Shown here: positions 1 to 5,254 of the stretch, one piece after another
How positions within the stretch are numbered: position 1 is the stretch's first letter
Layout: every line of letters begins with the position of its first letter
NCBI GenBank assembly: GCA_016185915.1
Contig: JACPMP010000103.1
Coordinates: forward strand, 1 to 5,290
DNA from: Candidatus Woesearchaeota archaeon
GTDB taxonomy: Archaea; Nanobdellota; Nanobdellia; Woesearchaeales; GW2011-AR4
Direction: 5' to 3'
DNA: 5,290 nt
Translations under genes and position numbers: made by a program
The notes under the pieces: model-generated
What the model saw: the letters and a program-made list of their open reading frames with translations, nothing else
What the model was told of the DNA's origin: nothing
The model's database searches: none

Positions 1-921
1 ATTTTCATCAATTTTTTCGGTTTCCTGCTTTGCCAGTTCTTTTCCAAGATTTGTTCTTGTTATATACACAGACTGGTTATTCAAAACAGAGCTTACATTT
101 GCAAAATATACCCACTCAAACATGCAATGCGCCTTTCTTGGGCTTTCAGCATATTTTTTAACCTCAACATGCCCATTTCTTATGTAAATCAAATGTCCAG
201 GTTCTAAATGCTTGTAATCTGTCACACCGCAGTTAATCAAAGCATTTGATTCAGAAGCAGCAAGAAACATGTCATCTTTCCAGCCATAAACAACCGGCCT
301 GAAGCCATAAGGATCACGAAGAATTATCATTTCACCAAAGCCATTGATAAAAGCAATGTTAAAGCATCCATCAATCTTTTGTGCCAACCTTGTGAAGACT
401 TTAACAAGATTTGGTCTTGTTGAACCCTTGAGTTCTCTTGAGATGTAATGCATTAAGATTTCTGTGTCAGTGTTGTAAATAATGTGATAATCAGCCTTTT
501 CCATAAGATGTTGTTTAAGCTCTGCGTAATTTGCAAGATTTCCATTAAAGCAGAATGAAAACCACTTCCACTTTCTGCCGTGATGTCTTTCAAATGGCTG
601 GGCTAAGTTTCTTGCTTCGCTGCCAGATGTTGCGTATCTGACATGTCCGATGCCTTTGTTGCCTGCGTATCTCTTAAAGATTTCCAAAGACTGCTCCCTA
701 TCACTTGTCTTAAATACCTCATTCACAGGACCAAGTTCTTTGTATGTGTCCAGTATTTGCATTCGGGAAGGATTAAAGGTTGTTACACCAGCGCTTAACT
801 GGCCGCGATTTTGCTGGTTGAGAAGGAGCTTATAGAGATAAAACAAAGCACGATTAGCTGAATCGCCGTTTTCCTTGATATAAACGGCAGCTATAGCACA
901 ATTATGCATCGCTTCTGTCAT
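1..921 (-). CDS. purF: PurF-like amidophosphoribosyltransferase, N-terminal glutaminase part (partial)
   Basis: Amidophosphoribosyltransferase uses ammonia from glutamine to turn PRPP into phosphoribosylamine, the first step of purine synthesis in the cytosol. I read 307 open codons from ATG at 921 to the window edge, so only the class II glutamine amidotransferase domain and the linker are present. The family is usually about 450-510 residues, and the PRPP-binding domain lies outside. Visible motifs: candidate N-terminal nucleophile Cys8 (after MTEAMHN, to be removed), RGQLSAG at 39-45, GHVRYATSGS at 92-101, the oxyanion-hole NGNL at 126-129, RDPYGFRPV at 202-210 and CMFEWVYFA at 266-274. 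Two places are unusual: Cys8 is followed by Ala rather than the common Gly, and the RPDS motif after YFA reads NVSS. A second ATG at 909 would shorten the propeptide to three residues; the first is preferred because GGGGG lies just before it. PurF is the best call; a PurF paralogue is possible. Confidence 0.88.
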   Translation of the reverse strand, partial: MTEAMHNCAIAAVYIKENGDSANRALFYLYKLLLNQQNRGQLSAGVTTFNPSRMQILDTYKELGPVNEVFKTSDREQSLEIFKRYAGNKGIGHVRYATSGSEARNLAQPFERHHGRKWKWFSFCFNGNLANYAELKQHLMEKADYHIIYNTDTEILMHYISRELKGSTRPNLVKVFTRLAQKIDGCFNIAFINGFGEMIILRDPYGFRPVVYGWKDDMFLAASESNALINCGVTDYKHLEPGHLIYIRNGHVEVKKYAESPRKAHCMFEWVYFANVSSVLNNQSVYITRTNLGKELAKQETEKIDEN

Positions 922-925
922 AAAA

Positions 926-962
926 CCCCCACAGTATTTGTATGAAGTTTGTTTTATATAAA
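926..962 (-). promoter_or_regulatory. Promoter and ribosome binding site of purF-like gene
   Basis: On the minus strand an archaeal TATA box TTTATATAA lies at 962-954. Transcription would start roughly 25 bases downstream, near 932, giving a leader of about 11 bases. That leader holds GGGGG (930-926), four bases before the ATG at 921. The element is partly palindromic, so the assignment rests on its spacing to the gene. Confidence 0.6.
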
Positions 963-1069
963 TGTTTCGCATTTTGAATGAAAATTTATAATTTATATAA
1001 AAAATTAGTAAAATCAAATACTAAACCTATTGAGAAAAATCATATTTTAAATTAAACTTATGTAAGCAT

Positions 1070-1198
1070 TTATTTGTGCTTCAAATCATCCCTAAAATCT
1101 ATAATATCCAAGCGGTCGAAGAAGCTAGAACTGCCCTCTTTCTCCCTTTTCTCCAACTCTTTTAAATCCACAAATCTTATCAAATCTCTTCTGTTCAT
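1070..1198 (-). CDS. Small charged protein, 42 residues, function unknown
   Basis: I do not recognise this protein. The minus-strand frame runs from ATG at 1198 to TAA at 1070-1072. It begins MNRRDLIRFVDLKELEKREK and ends DDLKHK. It is rich in Arg, Lys, Asp and Glu, has no membrane segment or Cys pair, and its N-terminal half could form an amphipathic helix. Support for coding: the reading frame fills an island that is visibly richer in G and C than the AT-rich DNA on both sides. A GGAG lies about 10 bases before the ATG, and a TATA box lies upstream at 1281-1290. An in-frame TAA at 1223-1225, with no ATG between, fixes the start. It is divergent from the PhoU-like gene and parallel to purF, 148 bp away with a separate purF promoter between. 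Conservation across related genomes would decide whether it is real. Confidence 0.5.
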   Translation of the reverse strand: MNRRDLIRFVDLKELEKREKEGSSSFFDRLDIIDFRDDLKHK

Positions 1199-1280
1199 TT
1201 TTATCTCTCTCCATACTTTTATTTAGCTTCTTCTCTTTTTTTAACAATCTCTTTCCAAATAACTTATGTAACGTTGCTAT

Positions 1281-1290
1281 TTTTATATAA
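1281..1290 (-). promoter_or_regulatory. Candidate TATA box for the small gene
   Basis: The minus strand reads TTATATAAAA here. A start of transcription about 25 bases on, near 1260, would give the small gene a leader of about 60 bases containing GGAG. The core TTATATAA is a perfect palindrome, so it could equally serve the plus strand. A second such core lies at 1323-1330. Confidence 0.4.
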
Positions 1291-1292
1291 TT

Positions 1293-1360
1293 TATGCTTA
1301 AAATTTATAAATGCTATAAACTTTATATAAAAAAGAAAAATTTATATATATGCTTAAAAT
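1293..1360. repeat. 12-bp direct repeat TATGCTTAAAAT, two copies
   Basis: TATGCTTAAAAT occurs at 1293-1304 and again at 1349-1360, 56 bp apart, in the divergent promoter region between the small gene and the PhoU-like gene. A related ATGCTATAAA lies between them at 1311-1320. The repeats could be operator sites for a regulator, perhaps the AbrB-type protein encoded next door, but in DNA this AT-rich a chance repeat is possible. Confidence 0.35.
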
Positions 1361-1390
1361 CCATCATTAAACTACAAAGACCAAGGGGTT

Positions 1391-1437
1391 TTTATATAAC
1401 AATATAGGATAACTTATAAAATTTATAATAGGGGGTG
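1391..1437 (+). promoter_or_regulatory. Promoter and ribosome binding site of the PhoU-like gene
   Basis: A TATA box TTTATATAA lies at 1391-1399. The expected transcription start is near 1421, giving a leader of about 22 bases. GGGGGTG at 1431-1437 can pair with the usual archaeal 16S tail (CACCUCC, with one G-U pair) and lies six bases before the TTG at 1444. This decides the TTG start. A second AT-rich box, CTTATAAA at 1413-1420, would instead give an almost leaderless message. Confidence 0.6.
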
Positions 1438-1443
1438 TTTTGA

Positions 1444-2349
1444 TTGAAAAGAAAAGTAATACAAATAGCTAATTCTACACAGCTAATCTCATTGCCAAGA
1501 AAATGGAGCCAGAAGTATGGGGTTAAAAAAGGGGATGAGATTGAAGTGGAGGAAAAAGGAGGTAATCTCATTATAACAACTTACAATGATATTTCATCAA
1601 GCAAAACTGAGATAGATTTTAAGGGAAAAGAATTGCTAATTCATAGAGCCTTGTCTTCTCTATATAAGGCTGGTTATGACGAGATAAAAATTACGTTTGA
1701 AAAACATTCAGAATTAGAAATTATTCAATCTACAATTAATCAAGAGCTTATTGGTTTTGAAATTGTTGAAGAAGGTAGAGAATATATTATTGCAAAGCAA
1801 GTATCAAATATAGACCATTCAGAATTTAGTTCTATGCTAAGAAGAACATTTATTTTCTTAATTTCTACATCTAACGAATGTTTAGATGCTTTGAAAACAA
1901 AGAATACTGATATTTTAAAAAATCTTATTTTTAGAGATATAACAATAAACAAATTAACCGATTACTGCAGAAGAGCTATCAATAAAAAAGAAGGTTATTT
2001 CAAACATGTGGGAGCTGGCTTTACAATTATTGAAATTTTGGAAAAGATTGGAGATGGTTATAGAGACTTATGTAAATATATTTCTCAAAATAAATTAAAA
2101 ATTAGCAAATCAGTTACAGAAGTCTTGTCCGAAATAAATTTTTTATTGAATGATATTTATAAACTTTTTTACGATTTTAATTTGAAAGATATGGAAAACT
2201 TTTTTATTAGAAAGGAGAAAATAGATAATTCAATATTACAATTAACTAAAAATGTAACAAAAGCGGAAGTACCAATAGTTCTTTACTTAAATATTATTCT
2301 TAAAAATATTTTCGATTTAAATGGACCTTTGATGATTAATGCGCTATAA
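1444..2349 (+). CDS. AbrB-like / PhoU-like two-domain regulator
   Basis: A cytosolic protein of 301 residues, starting at TTG. Residues 1-47 look like an AbrB/SpoVT swapped-hairpin DNA-binding domain: basic MKRK start, LPRKW at 17-21, then YGVKKGDEIEV at 25-35 followed by a strand LIITTY. From about residue 60 the protein is helical and resembles PhoU: RDITINKL at 164-171, RRAINKKEG at 176-184 and EKIGDGYRDL at 200-209. The last includes the E-x3-D pattern typical of PhoU helices, which bind metal. The end, ILKNIFDLNGPL, fits the last PhoU helix. Bacterial PhoU represses phosphate uptake through the Pst transporter; proteins with this fused layout are commonly annotated in archaea as phosphate uptake regulators, mostly without experiment. 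No pst or pho gene is visible here. The gene is markedly AT-rich, 27 percent GC in the stretch 1921-1980 that I counted. Its stop abuts that of the convergent kinase-like gene. Confidence 0.8.
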   Translation: MKRKVIQIANSTQLISLPRKWSQKYGVKKGDEIEVEEKGGNLIITTYNDISSSKTEIDFKGKELLIHRALSSLYKAGYDEIKITFEKHSELEIIQSTINQELIGFEIVEEGREYIIAKQVSNIDHSEFSSMLRRTFIFLISTSNECLDALKTKNTDILKNLIFRDITINKLTDYCRRAINKKEGYFKHVGAGFTIIEILEKIGDGYRDLCKYISQNKLKISKSVTEVLSEINFLLNDIYKLFYDFNLKDMENFFIRKEKIDNSILQLTKNVTKAEVPIVLYLNIILKNIFDLNGPLMINAL

Positions 2350-3738
2350 TCATTTTGAAGAGAAGTATGGATTAACTGCAAGTTCTCGGAATATGTCGTA
2401 CAATCTCCCTGCTGCAACTTGAGCATAGCGACCATTTCTTGACGGTGTTTCTTTCAACTGCCCAAGGAGTTCAATAATTCTGTTCAGATGTTCTCTCTGC
2501 TCAATTGCGTTTTGTTGGACAGGGTTTTCAATTTCAAATTTAAAACCTTCACTCAACAAAATCCCACCCACTGCCCTGAATTTAGACTTATGAGCTAACC
2601 ATGCTAAATGCCTTTCAAGTTGGGCGTATGACCATGTCGCTACAAATTTTTCCATTCGCTCTCTGCCTTTTTCCACGCTGTTTTCTGGCATAAACCTAAA
2701 GAATTCATCTTGACTTGATAAGTCATAATTTCCACCAGCATGCATTTCTGAAACATATTTAGCTATTCTTTTTGCCTTTTCTTCAGCTCCTTGAATCATT
2801 GCATTGGTAAATTCTATTTCCAGCAGGTACCTATTCAAAATTTTCAGTTGGTCATCATTACTTAAATAGGGCCTTCCGTCTTTATTAACACCAAACGACA
2901 TCAAGCTTGCTAAACTTAATTGAACTGGAGCTATTACCCTATCTTCCAAGTCAAAACTAACAACGGTTCCTTGAGCAGAATCCAAAATATGATTTTTTGG
3001 ATTGCCGTCATAATAGAAACCAGTAAATCCCTCGCGGTGGGCTCTAACTAAGTTTGATGCGACCAAAGTTTCCCAATGTAATGTCATCTCATCTTGTATT
3101 GAAGGTTGTATTTGAATTCCACTATTCCTCATCAATGGATCTAAGTAGTCTTCTCGAAACCTAGTTAAAAAATAAGTTGTTTGCGGTCTTGCTTTCCATA
3201 CAACATCTTCTAAGTTCAACCTTTCTTTAGCGTTTTTTCCCTCTTGCTGGATTCTTGCAATTTGAGCGGCTACTAATAAGAAATCTTTAAATGTAGCAAC
3301 ACCCTTGATCATTTTAGCATACAGTTGCTCACCGGGAATTGCAGTCCAAACCGATATGGCTGTACCATTTTGTCCCTTAGTAGTTGACTCGCTGCTCAAG
3401 TCCAATATCTCTGGATCTGTTCGAGGTAAACCTAAGTATGGTACATCCGCACCTCCGACCTCCCTATTAACTTCCCTATACAACGGAGTTCTAGCAGCCT
3501 TAATTTCGTTAAATGTTGCAAGATTTCGGAGTTCTGTTCTTCTCCTATCACCATGTTTATAAAACTTGGCCACAATTGAACCTGGTTCAGTGCGAGCAAC
3601 TAAATGCCTCGAAGGCCCATAAAAAACAGGTACGCCGGTGGATACGCCTACGCCTGATAATTCATTAATTAATTTTATAGTTCTTCCTACCCTTCGAGCT
3701 TCATCCACTAACTCTTGTTCCTCTATTGTTGCAGTCAT
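2350..3738 (-). CDS. APH/choline-kinase-like phosphotransferase-fold protein, substrate unknown
   Basis: A protein of 462 residues with motifs of the aminoglycoside phosphotransferase / choline kinase branch of the protein-kinase fold, in the correct order. VAKFYK gives the ATP-binding Lys58. ELRNL supplies a likely partner Glu69. AISVWTAIPGEQLY (127-140) resembles the hinge 'P-G-x-x-L'. FYYDGNPKNHIL carries catalytic-loop Asp244 and Asn249 with the usual D-x4-N spacing, and VVSFDLED gives the metal-binding Asp263 fourteen residues on. The usual His two places before the catalytic Asp is Tyr242, and no clear glycine-rich loop precedes Lys58. Residues 310-462 are a helical, charged tail. Substrate is unknown; resistance to aminoglycosides should not be assumed. 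No membrane segment or signal peptide is visible. The start ATG has only an A/G-rich AAGAAG before it. The base composition is less AT-rich than the adjoining PhoU-like gene (47 percent GC in 3421-3480), hinting at a different history. Confidence 0.65.
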   Translation of the reverse strand: MTATIEEQELVDEARRVGRTIKLINELSGVGVSTGVPVFYGPSRHLVARTEPGSIVAKFYKHGDRRRTELRNLATFNEIKAARTPLYREVNREVGGADVPYLGLPRTDPEILDLSSESTTKGQNGTAISVWTAIPGEQLYAKMIKGVATFKDFLLVAAQIARIQQEGKNAKERLNLEDVVWKARPQTTYFLTRFREDYLDPLMRNSGIQIQPSIQDEMTLHWETLVASNLVRAHREGFTGFYYDGNPKNHILDSAQGTVVSFDLEDRVIAPVQLSLASLMSFGVNKDGRPYLSNDDQLKILNRYLLEIEFTNAMIQGAEEKAKRIAKYVSEMHAGGNYDLSSQDEFFRFMPENSVEKGRERMEKFVATWSYAQLERHLAWLAHKSKFRAVGGILLSEGFKFEIENPVQQNAIEQREHLNRIIELLGQLKETPSRNGRYAQVAAGRLYDIFRELAVNPYFSSK

Positions 3739-3823
3739 TTTTCTTCTTATTAGTTTTTGACAGTGAGAACCCTACATAGCAATAACTAAACTAAAATCAA
3801 TTTGAAATTCTCTTTTTTATTCT

Positions 3824-3848
3824 GTATAAGTTACCACCTTATTTAAAT
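3824..3848 (-). promoter_or_regulatory. Candidate promoter region of the kinase-like gene
   Basis: The 123 bp between the kinase-like gene and the insertion sequence hold two weak minus-strand TATA-like words: ATTTAAATAA (3848-3839) and CTTATAC (3830-3824). Either would give a leader of roughly 60-85 bases. No strong TATA box or GGAGG-like site is present, and the insertion sequence may have removed upstream elements. Confidence 0.3.
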
Positions 3849-3856
3849 CTATCGCC

Positions 3857-3861
3857 TTTAT
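3857..3861. repeat. Left target-site duplication TTTAT
   Basis: TTTAT directly precedes the left end of the insertion sequence and matches the five bases directly after its right end (5156-5160). This fixes the boundaries of the element. Confidence 0.75.
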
Positions 3862-3877
3862 TAGAGATTCCGAAAGT
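3862..3877. repeat. Left terminal inverted repeat
   Basis: The sequence reads TAGAGATTCCGAAAGT. It matches the inverted copy at 5140-5155 at 15 of 16 bases; the mismatch is the outermost base (T here, C in the inverted right end). This is where the transposase would bind and cut. Confidence 0.85.
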
Positions 3878-3983
3878 AATCAGAACAAACAAAGGAAAAA
3901 TCAATAATTCAAAATCAAAAACACAATAGCGATAGAACATTAACTAAAAAAATCCATTTGACTATTCCAATGACTTATAAAAA

Positions 3984-4016
3984 TAATCAAAAAATAAAAT
4001 CTGCTAACTAGCAGAT
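3984..4016 (-). terminator. Hairpin terminator of the transposase gene
   Basis: On the minus strand, ATCTGCTA, a two-base GT loop and TAGCAGAT form a perfect 8-bp stem (4016-3999), followed by TTTATTTTTTGATT. The stem overlaps the last codons and the TAG stop (4006-4004). This form resembles an intrinsic terminator and would also limit read-through from the insertion sequence into the kinase-like gene, which lies on the same strand. Confidence 0.75.
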
Positions 4017-5110
4017 AACAAAACACCGCTTACTTTCCTTGACGTTAAAGGCGGTGGTTTATCCACCGCAATTCTTTTCTCAAGAAGCTCCAATACAAAC
4101 TTGGTAAATTTTCTCAATGTTATTCCTTCAATCTCTAGTCTAAACCACTGCCATAGATTATACAGCACCAAAGCAATCACAAACAGCAGCGTTTTAGCCA
4201 CAATATCAGTGGAGTTTGTTCTTATCCTTATCTTATCTGTTATTCTAAAAATGTTTTCTATATTCCATCTTTTTTTGTACAGATTAACCAGCTGCGTTGT
4301 GTTTCTGTAGTCAAGGTTTGTAAGAATTATCCAGTCGTATTCATAGACATCTCTTGCTACTTTTACTTTGAACTTTAGCTCGTACTTGTTATACTTATCT
4401 CTCGTCTTCATTATATGCTCGAAAGTGTTGCCTTTCTGCTCAAGATATTTCTTGGTTTTCTTGTTCTTCGGAACAAGAATCACATAACCAACTTTCCTGC
4501 TTTCAAGCTCTTTTACAACCTTTGCGCTGTAGAATCCCTTATCGAACAGCACTGCTTTTATTTTGACAAACTGCTCAGCAAACCTGAGCATTTCCATCAC
4601 TGTTTGCTCTTTATTATAGCCTATGTAAACGGGCACTGCTCCGAGCACATAGCGTCTATTGTTTTTGACAATAGATAATACAAGGAATTTGAAGCAACCT
4701 GTTGAGCCTTTCTTGGGCTTGTAGCCCCATATCCAAGCATTCTCCATCCTGCCAAAGTATTCTTCATAAGTTTCATCAAAAGCTAGAGTTACTTTGCCTC
4801 TTTTGAAGTAGTCCCCAGTGGTATGAAACAGCTTTCTTATGTGCAATTCAAATGCCTTTTTTATCAAATCCAGAGTAGCGTGCTCTATTCTCTTAAAGAC
4901 TGAGTCGCTGTCTGGATTTTCTGCCACCTCTTTAATAGAACATTGTAGTTTTGCTGCTTCAAGAAGCAGCCTTACCAAAACCAGCGTTGAATAAATTGTG
5001 TTGCTTCCTACTTTCAAAAAACATTTATCCCAGAAGGATTTTACCTCATTTTCGATATGATGTCTTGTCATATCGATGTGGGGAATATGGCTCAAGCCAT
5101 CACCCCACAT
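4004..5110 (-). CDS. DDE transposase of the insertion sequence
   Basis: A 368-residue transposase that would cut at the element's ends and join them to new DNA. The catalytic triad is visible: Asp112 in TLAFDETYEEYFG, Asp190 in AVLFDKGFYSAKVV, and Glu285 in LYKKRWNIENIFR. The last motif is the Y-x2-R-x3-E signature of the IS4 superfamily (Tyr278, Arg281, Glu285), with Lys293 seven residues on instead of the usual six. A hydrophobic C-terminal helix (VIALVLYNLWQWF, 311-323) follows, as is common in this group. The reading frame is intact. The start is uncertain: ATG at 5110 has no ribosome binding site but sits about 27 bases from a TATA-like word, fitting leaderless translation; a second ATG at 5071 (residue 14) also fits. 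Both lie inside perfect hairpins. Exact family is unsure; ISH3-like is my best guess. Confidence 0.9.
   Translation of the reverse strand: MWGDGLSHIPHIDMTRHHIENEVKSFWDKCFLKVGSNTIYSTLVLVRLLLEAAKLQCSIKEVAENPDSDSVFKRIEHATLDLIKKAFELHIRKLFHTTGDYFKRGKVTLAFDETYEEYFGRMENAWIWGYKPKKGSTGCFKFLVLSIVKNNRRYVLGAVPVYIGYNKEQTVMEMLRFAEQFVKIKAVLFDKGFYSAKVVKELESRKVGYVILVPKNKKTKKYLEQKGNTFEHIMKTRDKYNKYELKFKVKVARDVYEYDWIILTNLDYRNTTQLVNLYKKRWNIENIFRITDKIRIRTNSTDIVAKTLLFVIALVLYNLWQWFRLEIEGITLRKFTKFVLELLEKRIAVDKPPPLTSRKVSGVLLSAS
5053..5110 (-). other. Two tandem perfect hairpins over the transposase start
   Basis: The outer hairpin (5110-5076) pairs ATGTGGGG with CCCCACAT, and inside it ATGGCT with AGCCAT around a CA centre, separated only by a small 2-by-3 internal loop. 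The inner hairpin (5075-5053) pairs CGATATGA with TCATATCG around a 7-base loop. They touch end to end. In the transposase message they would cover both candidate start codons and the internal GGTGAT. A role in limiting transposase translation is inferred by analogy with bacterial elements such as IS10 and IS50; protein-binding palindromes are an alternative. Confidence 0.7.
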
Positions 5111-5130
5111 AATTTACTATTGAATTAGTG

Positions 5131-5140
5131 GTTTATCTAA
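5131..5140 (-). promoter_or_regulatory. Candidate TATA box of the transposase gene
   Basis: The minus strand reads TTAGATAAAC, close to an archaeal TATA box. Its centre is about 25-27 bases before the ATG at 5110, the distance expected if transcription starts at the ATG itself (leaderless). No Shine-Dalgarno-like site precedes the ATG, in agreement. A host-derived CTATAAAC (5162-5155) just outside the element is an alternative promoter. Confidence 0.4.
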
Positions 5141-5155
5141 CTTTCGGAATCTCTG
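5140..5155. repeat. Right terminal inverted repeat
   Basis: Read on the minus strand it is CAGAGATTCCGAAAGT, the partner of 3862-3877. It lies 29 bases upstream of the transposase start codon and partly overlaps the promoter region of that gene. Confidence 0.85.
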
Positions 5156-5160
5156 TTTAT
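5156..5160. repeat. Right target-site duplication TTTAT
   Basis: Identical to 3857-3861. It is followed by A, so the right-hand copy rebuilds TTTATA, a TATA-like word. Confidence 0.75.
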
Positions 5161-5161
5161 A
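5156..5161 (+). promoter_or_regulatory. Candidate TATA-like site TTTATA beside the insertion
   Basis: TTTATA could drive plus-strand transcription from about 5183-5187 toward the possible gene at 5255, giving a leader of about 70 bases that contains the hairpin at 5202-5250. A second AT-rich word, ATAAATAAAAG at 5190-5200, is an alternative that would leave only part of the hairpin in the message. Confidence 0.3.
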
Positions 5162-5201
5162 GCCCCATAGAAACCCTTTCTCGATAAACATAAATAAAAG
5201 A

Positions 5202-5250
5202 GGGGCTCCAAACCCCCAAAATCATCAAAGATGGGGGTGGTGGAGCACCC
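5202..5250. other. GC-rich hairpin with buried ribosome binding site
   Basis: The 5' arm (5202-5217) and 3' arm (5233-5250) pair as GGG with CCC, GCTCC with GGAGC, and CCCCC with GGGGG, with a one-base bulge and a small internal loop; the terminal loop is 5218-5232. On the plus strand the 3' arm carries GGTGGAG, the candidate ribosome binding site of the gene at 5255, so folding would hide it. Read on the minus strand the stem is followed by TCTTTTATTTATG and could be a terminator for a gene outside the window. Both readings are open. Confidence 0.5.
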
Positions 5251-5254
5251 AAAG

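Larger units (their letters stand above)
3862..5155 (-). mobile_element. Complete insertion sequence, 1,294 bp, IS4-superfamily type
   Basis: The element has terminal inverted repeats of 16 bp with 15 matches, is flanked by a 5-bp TTTAT duplication, and carries one DDE transposase gene that fills most of it. Between the left end and the transposase stop lie about 125 bp of A-rich DNA with no gene but with the transposase terminator. Between the start codon and the right end are only 45 bp with a TATA-like site. Intact gene, matching ends and an identical duplication suggest a fairly recent and possibly still active insertion. It lies in the intergenic region between the minus-strand kinase-like gene and a possible plus-strand gene. 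The family assignment (IS4 superfamily, perhaps the ISH3 group found in archaea) is from motifs and memory, not from a database match. Confidence 0.87.

Noticed and set aside
650..835. Plus-strand open frame of 61 codons
   Set aside because: It lies wholly antisense to strongly conserved PurF motifs and has no ribosome binding site; it is a shadow.
1138..1214. Alternative 25-codon minus-strand frame starting at ATG 1214
   Set aside because: It is shorter than the 42-codon frame, and the GGAG that serves the ATG at 1198 falls inside it.
922..1443. Structured RNA, tRNA or CRISPR array in the long spacer
   Set aside because: No cloverleaf, no regular repeat-spacer pattern and too little G+C for a stable RNA; only TATA boxes, the short repeat and the small gene are seen.
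1740..1952. Minus-strand open frame of 70 codons
   Set aside because: Antisense to the PhoU-like helices, with no recognisable features.
3305..3562. Plus-strand open frame of 85 codons
   Set aside because: Antisense to the N-terminal lobe of the kinase-like protein, whose motifs are convincing.
2350..3738. Antibiotic resistance gene
   Set aside because: The APH-like motifs show only the fold. The catalytic loop is atypical, and nothing in the context points to drug resistance.
4101..4678. Two plus-strand open frames inside the transposase gene
   Set aside because: Both are antisense to the catalytic region of an intact transposase; no sign of an accessory gene.
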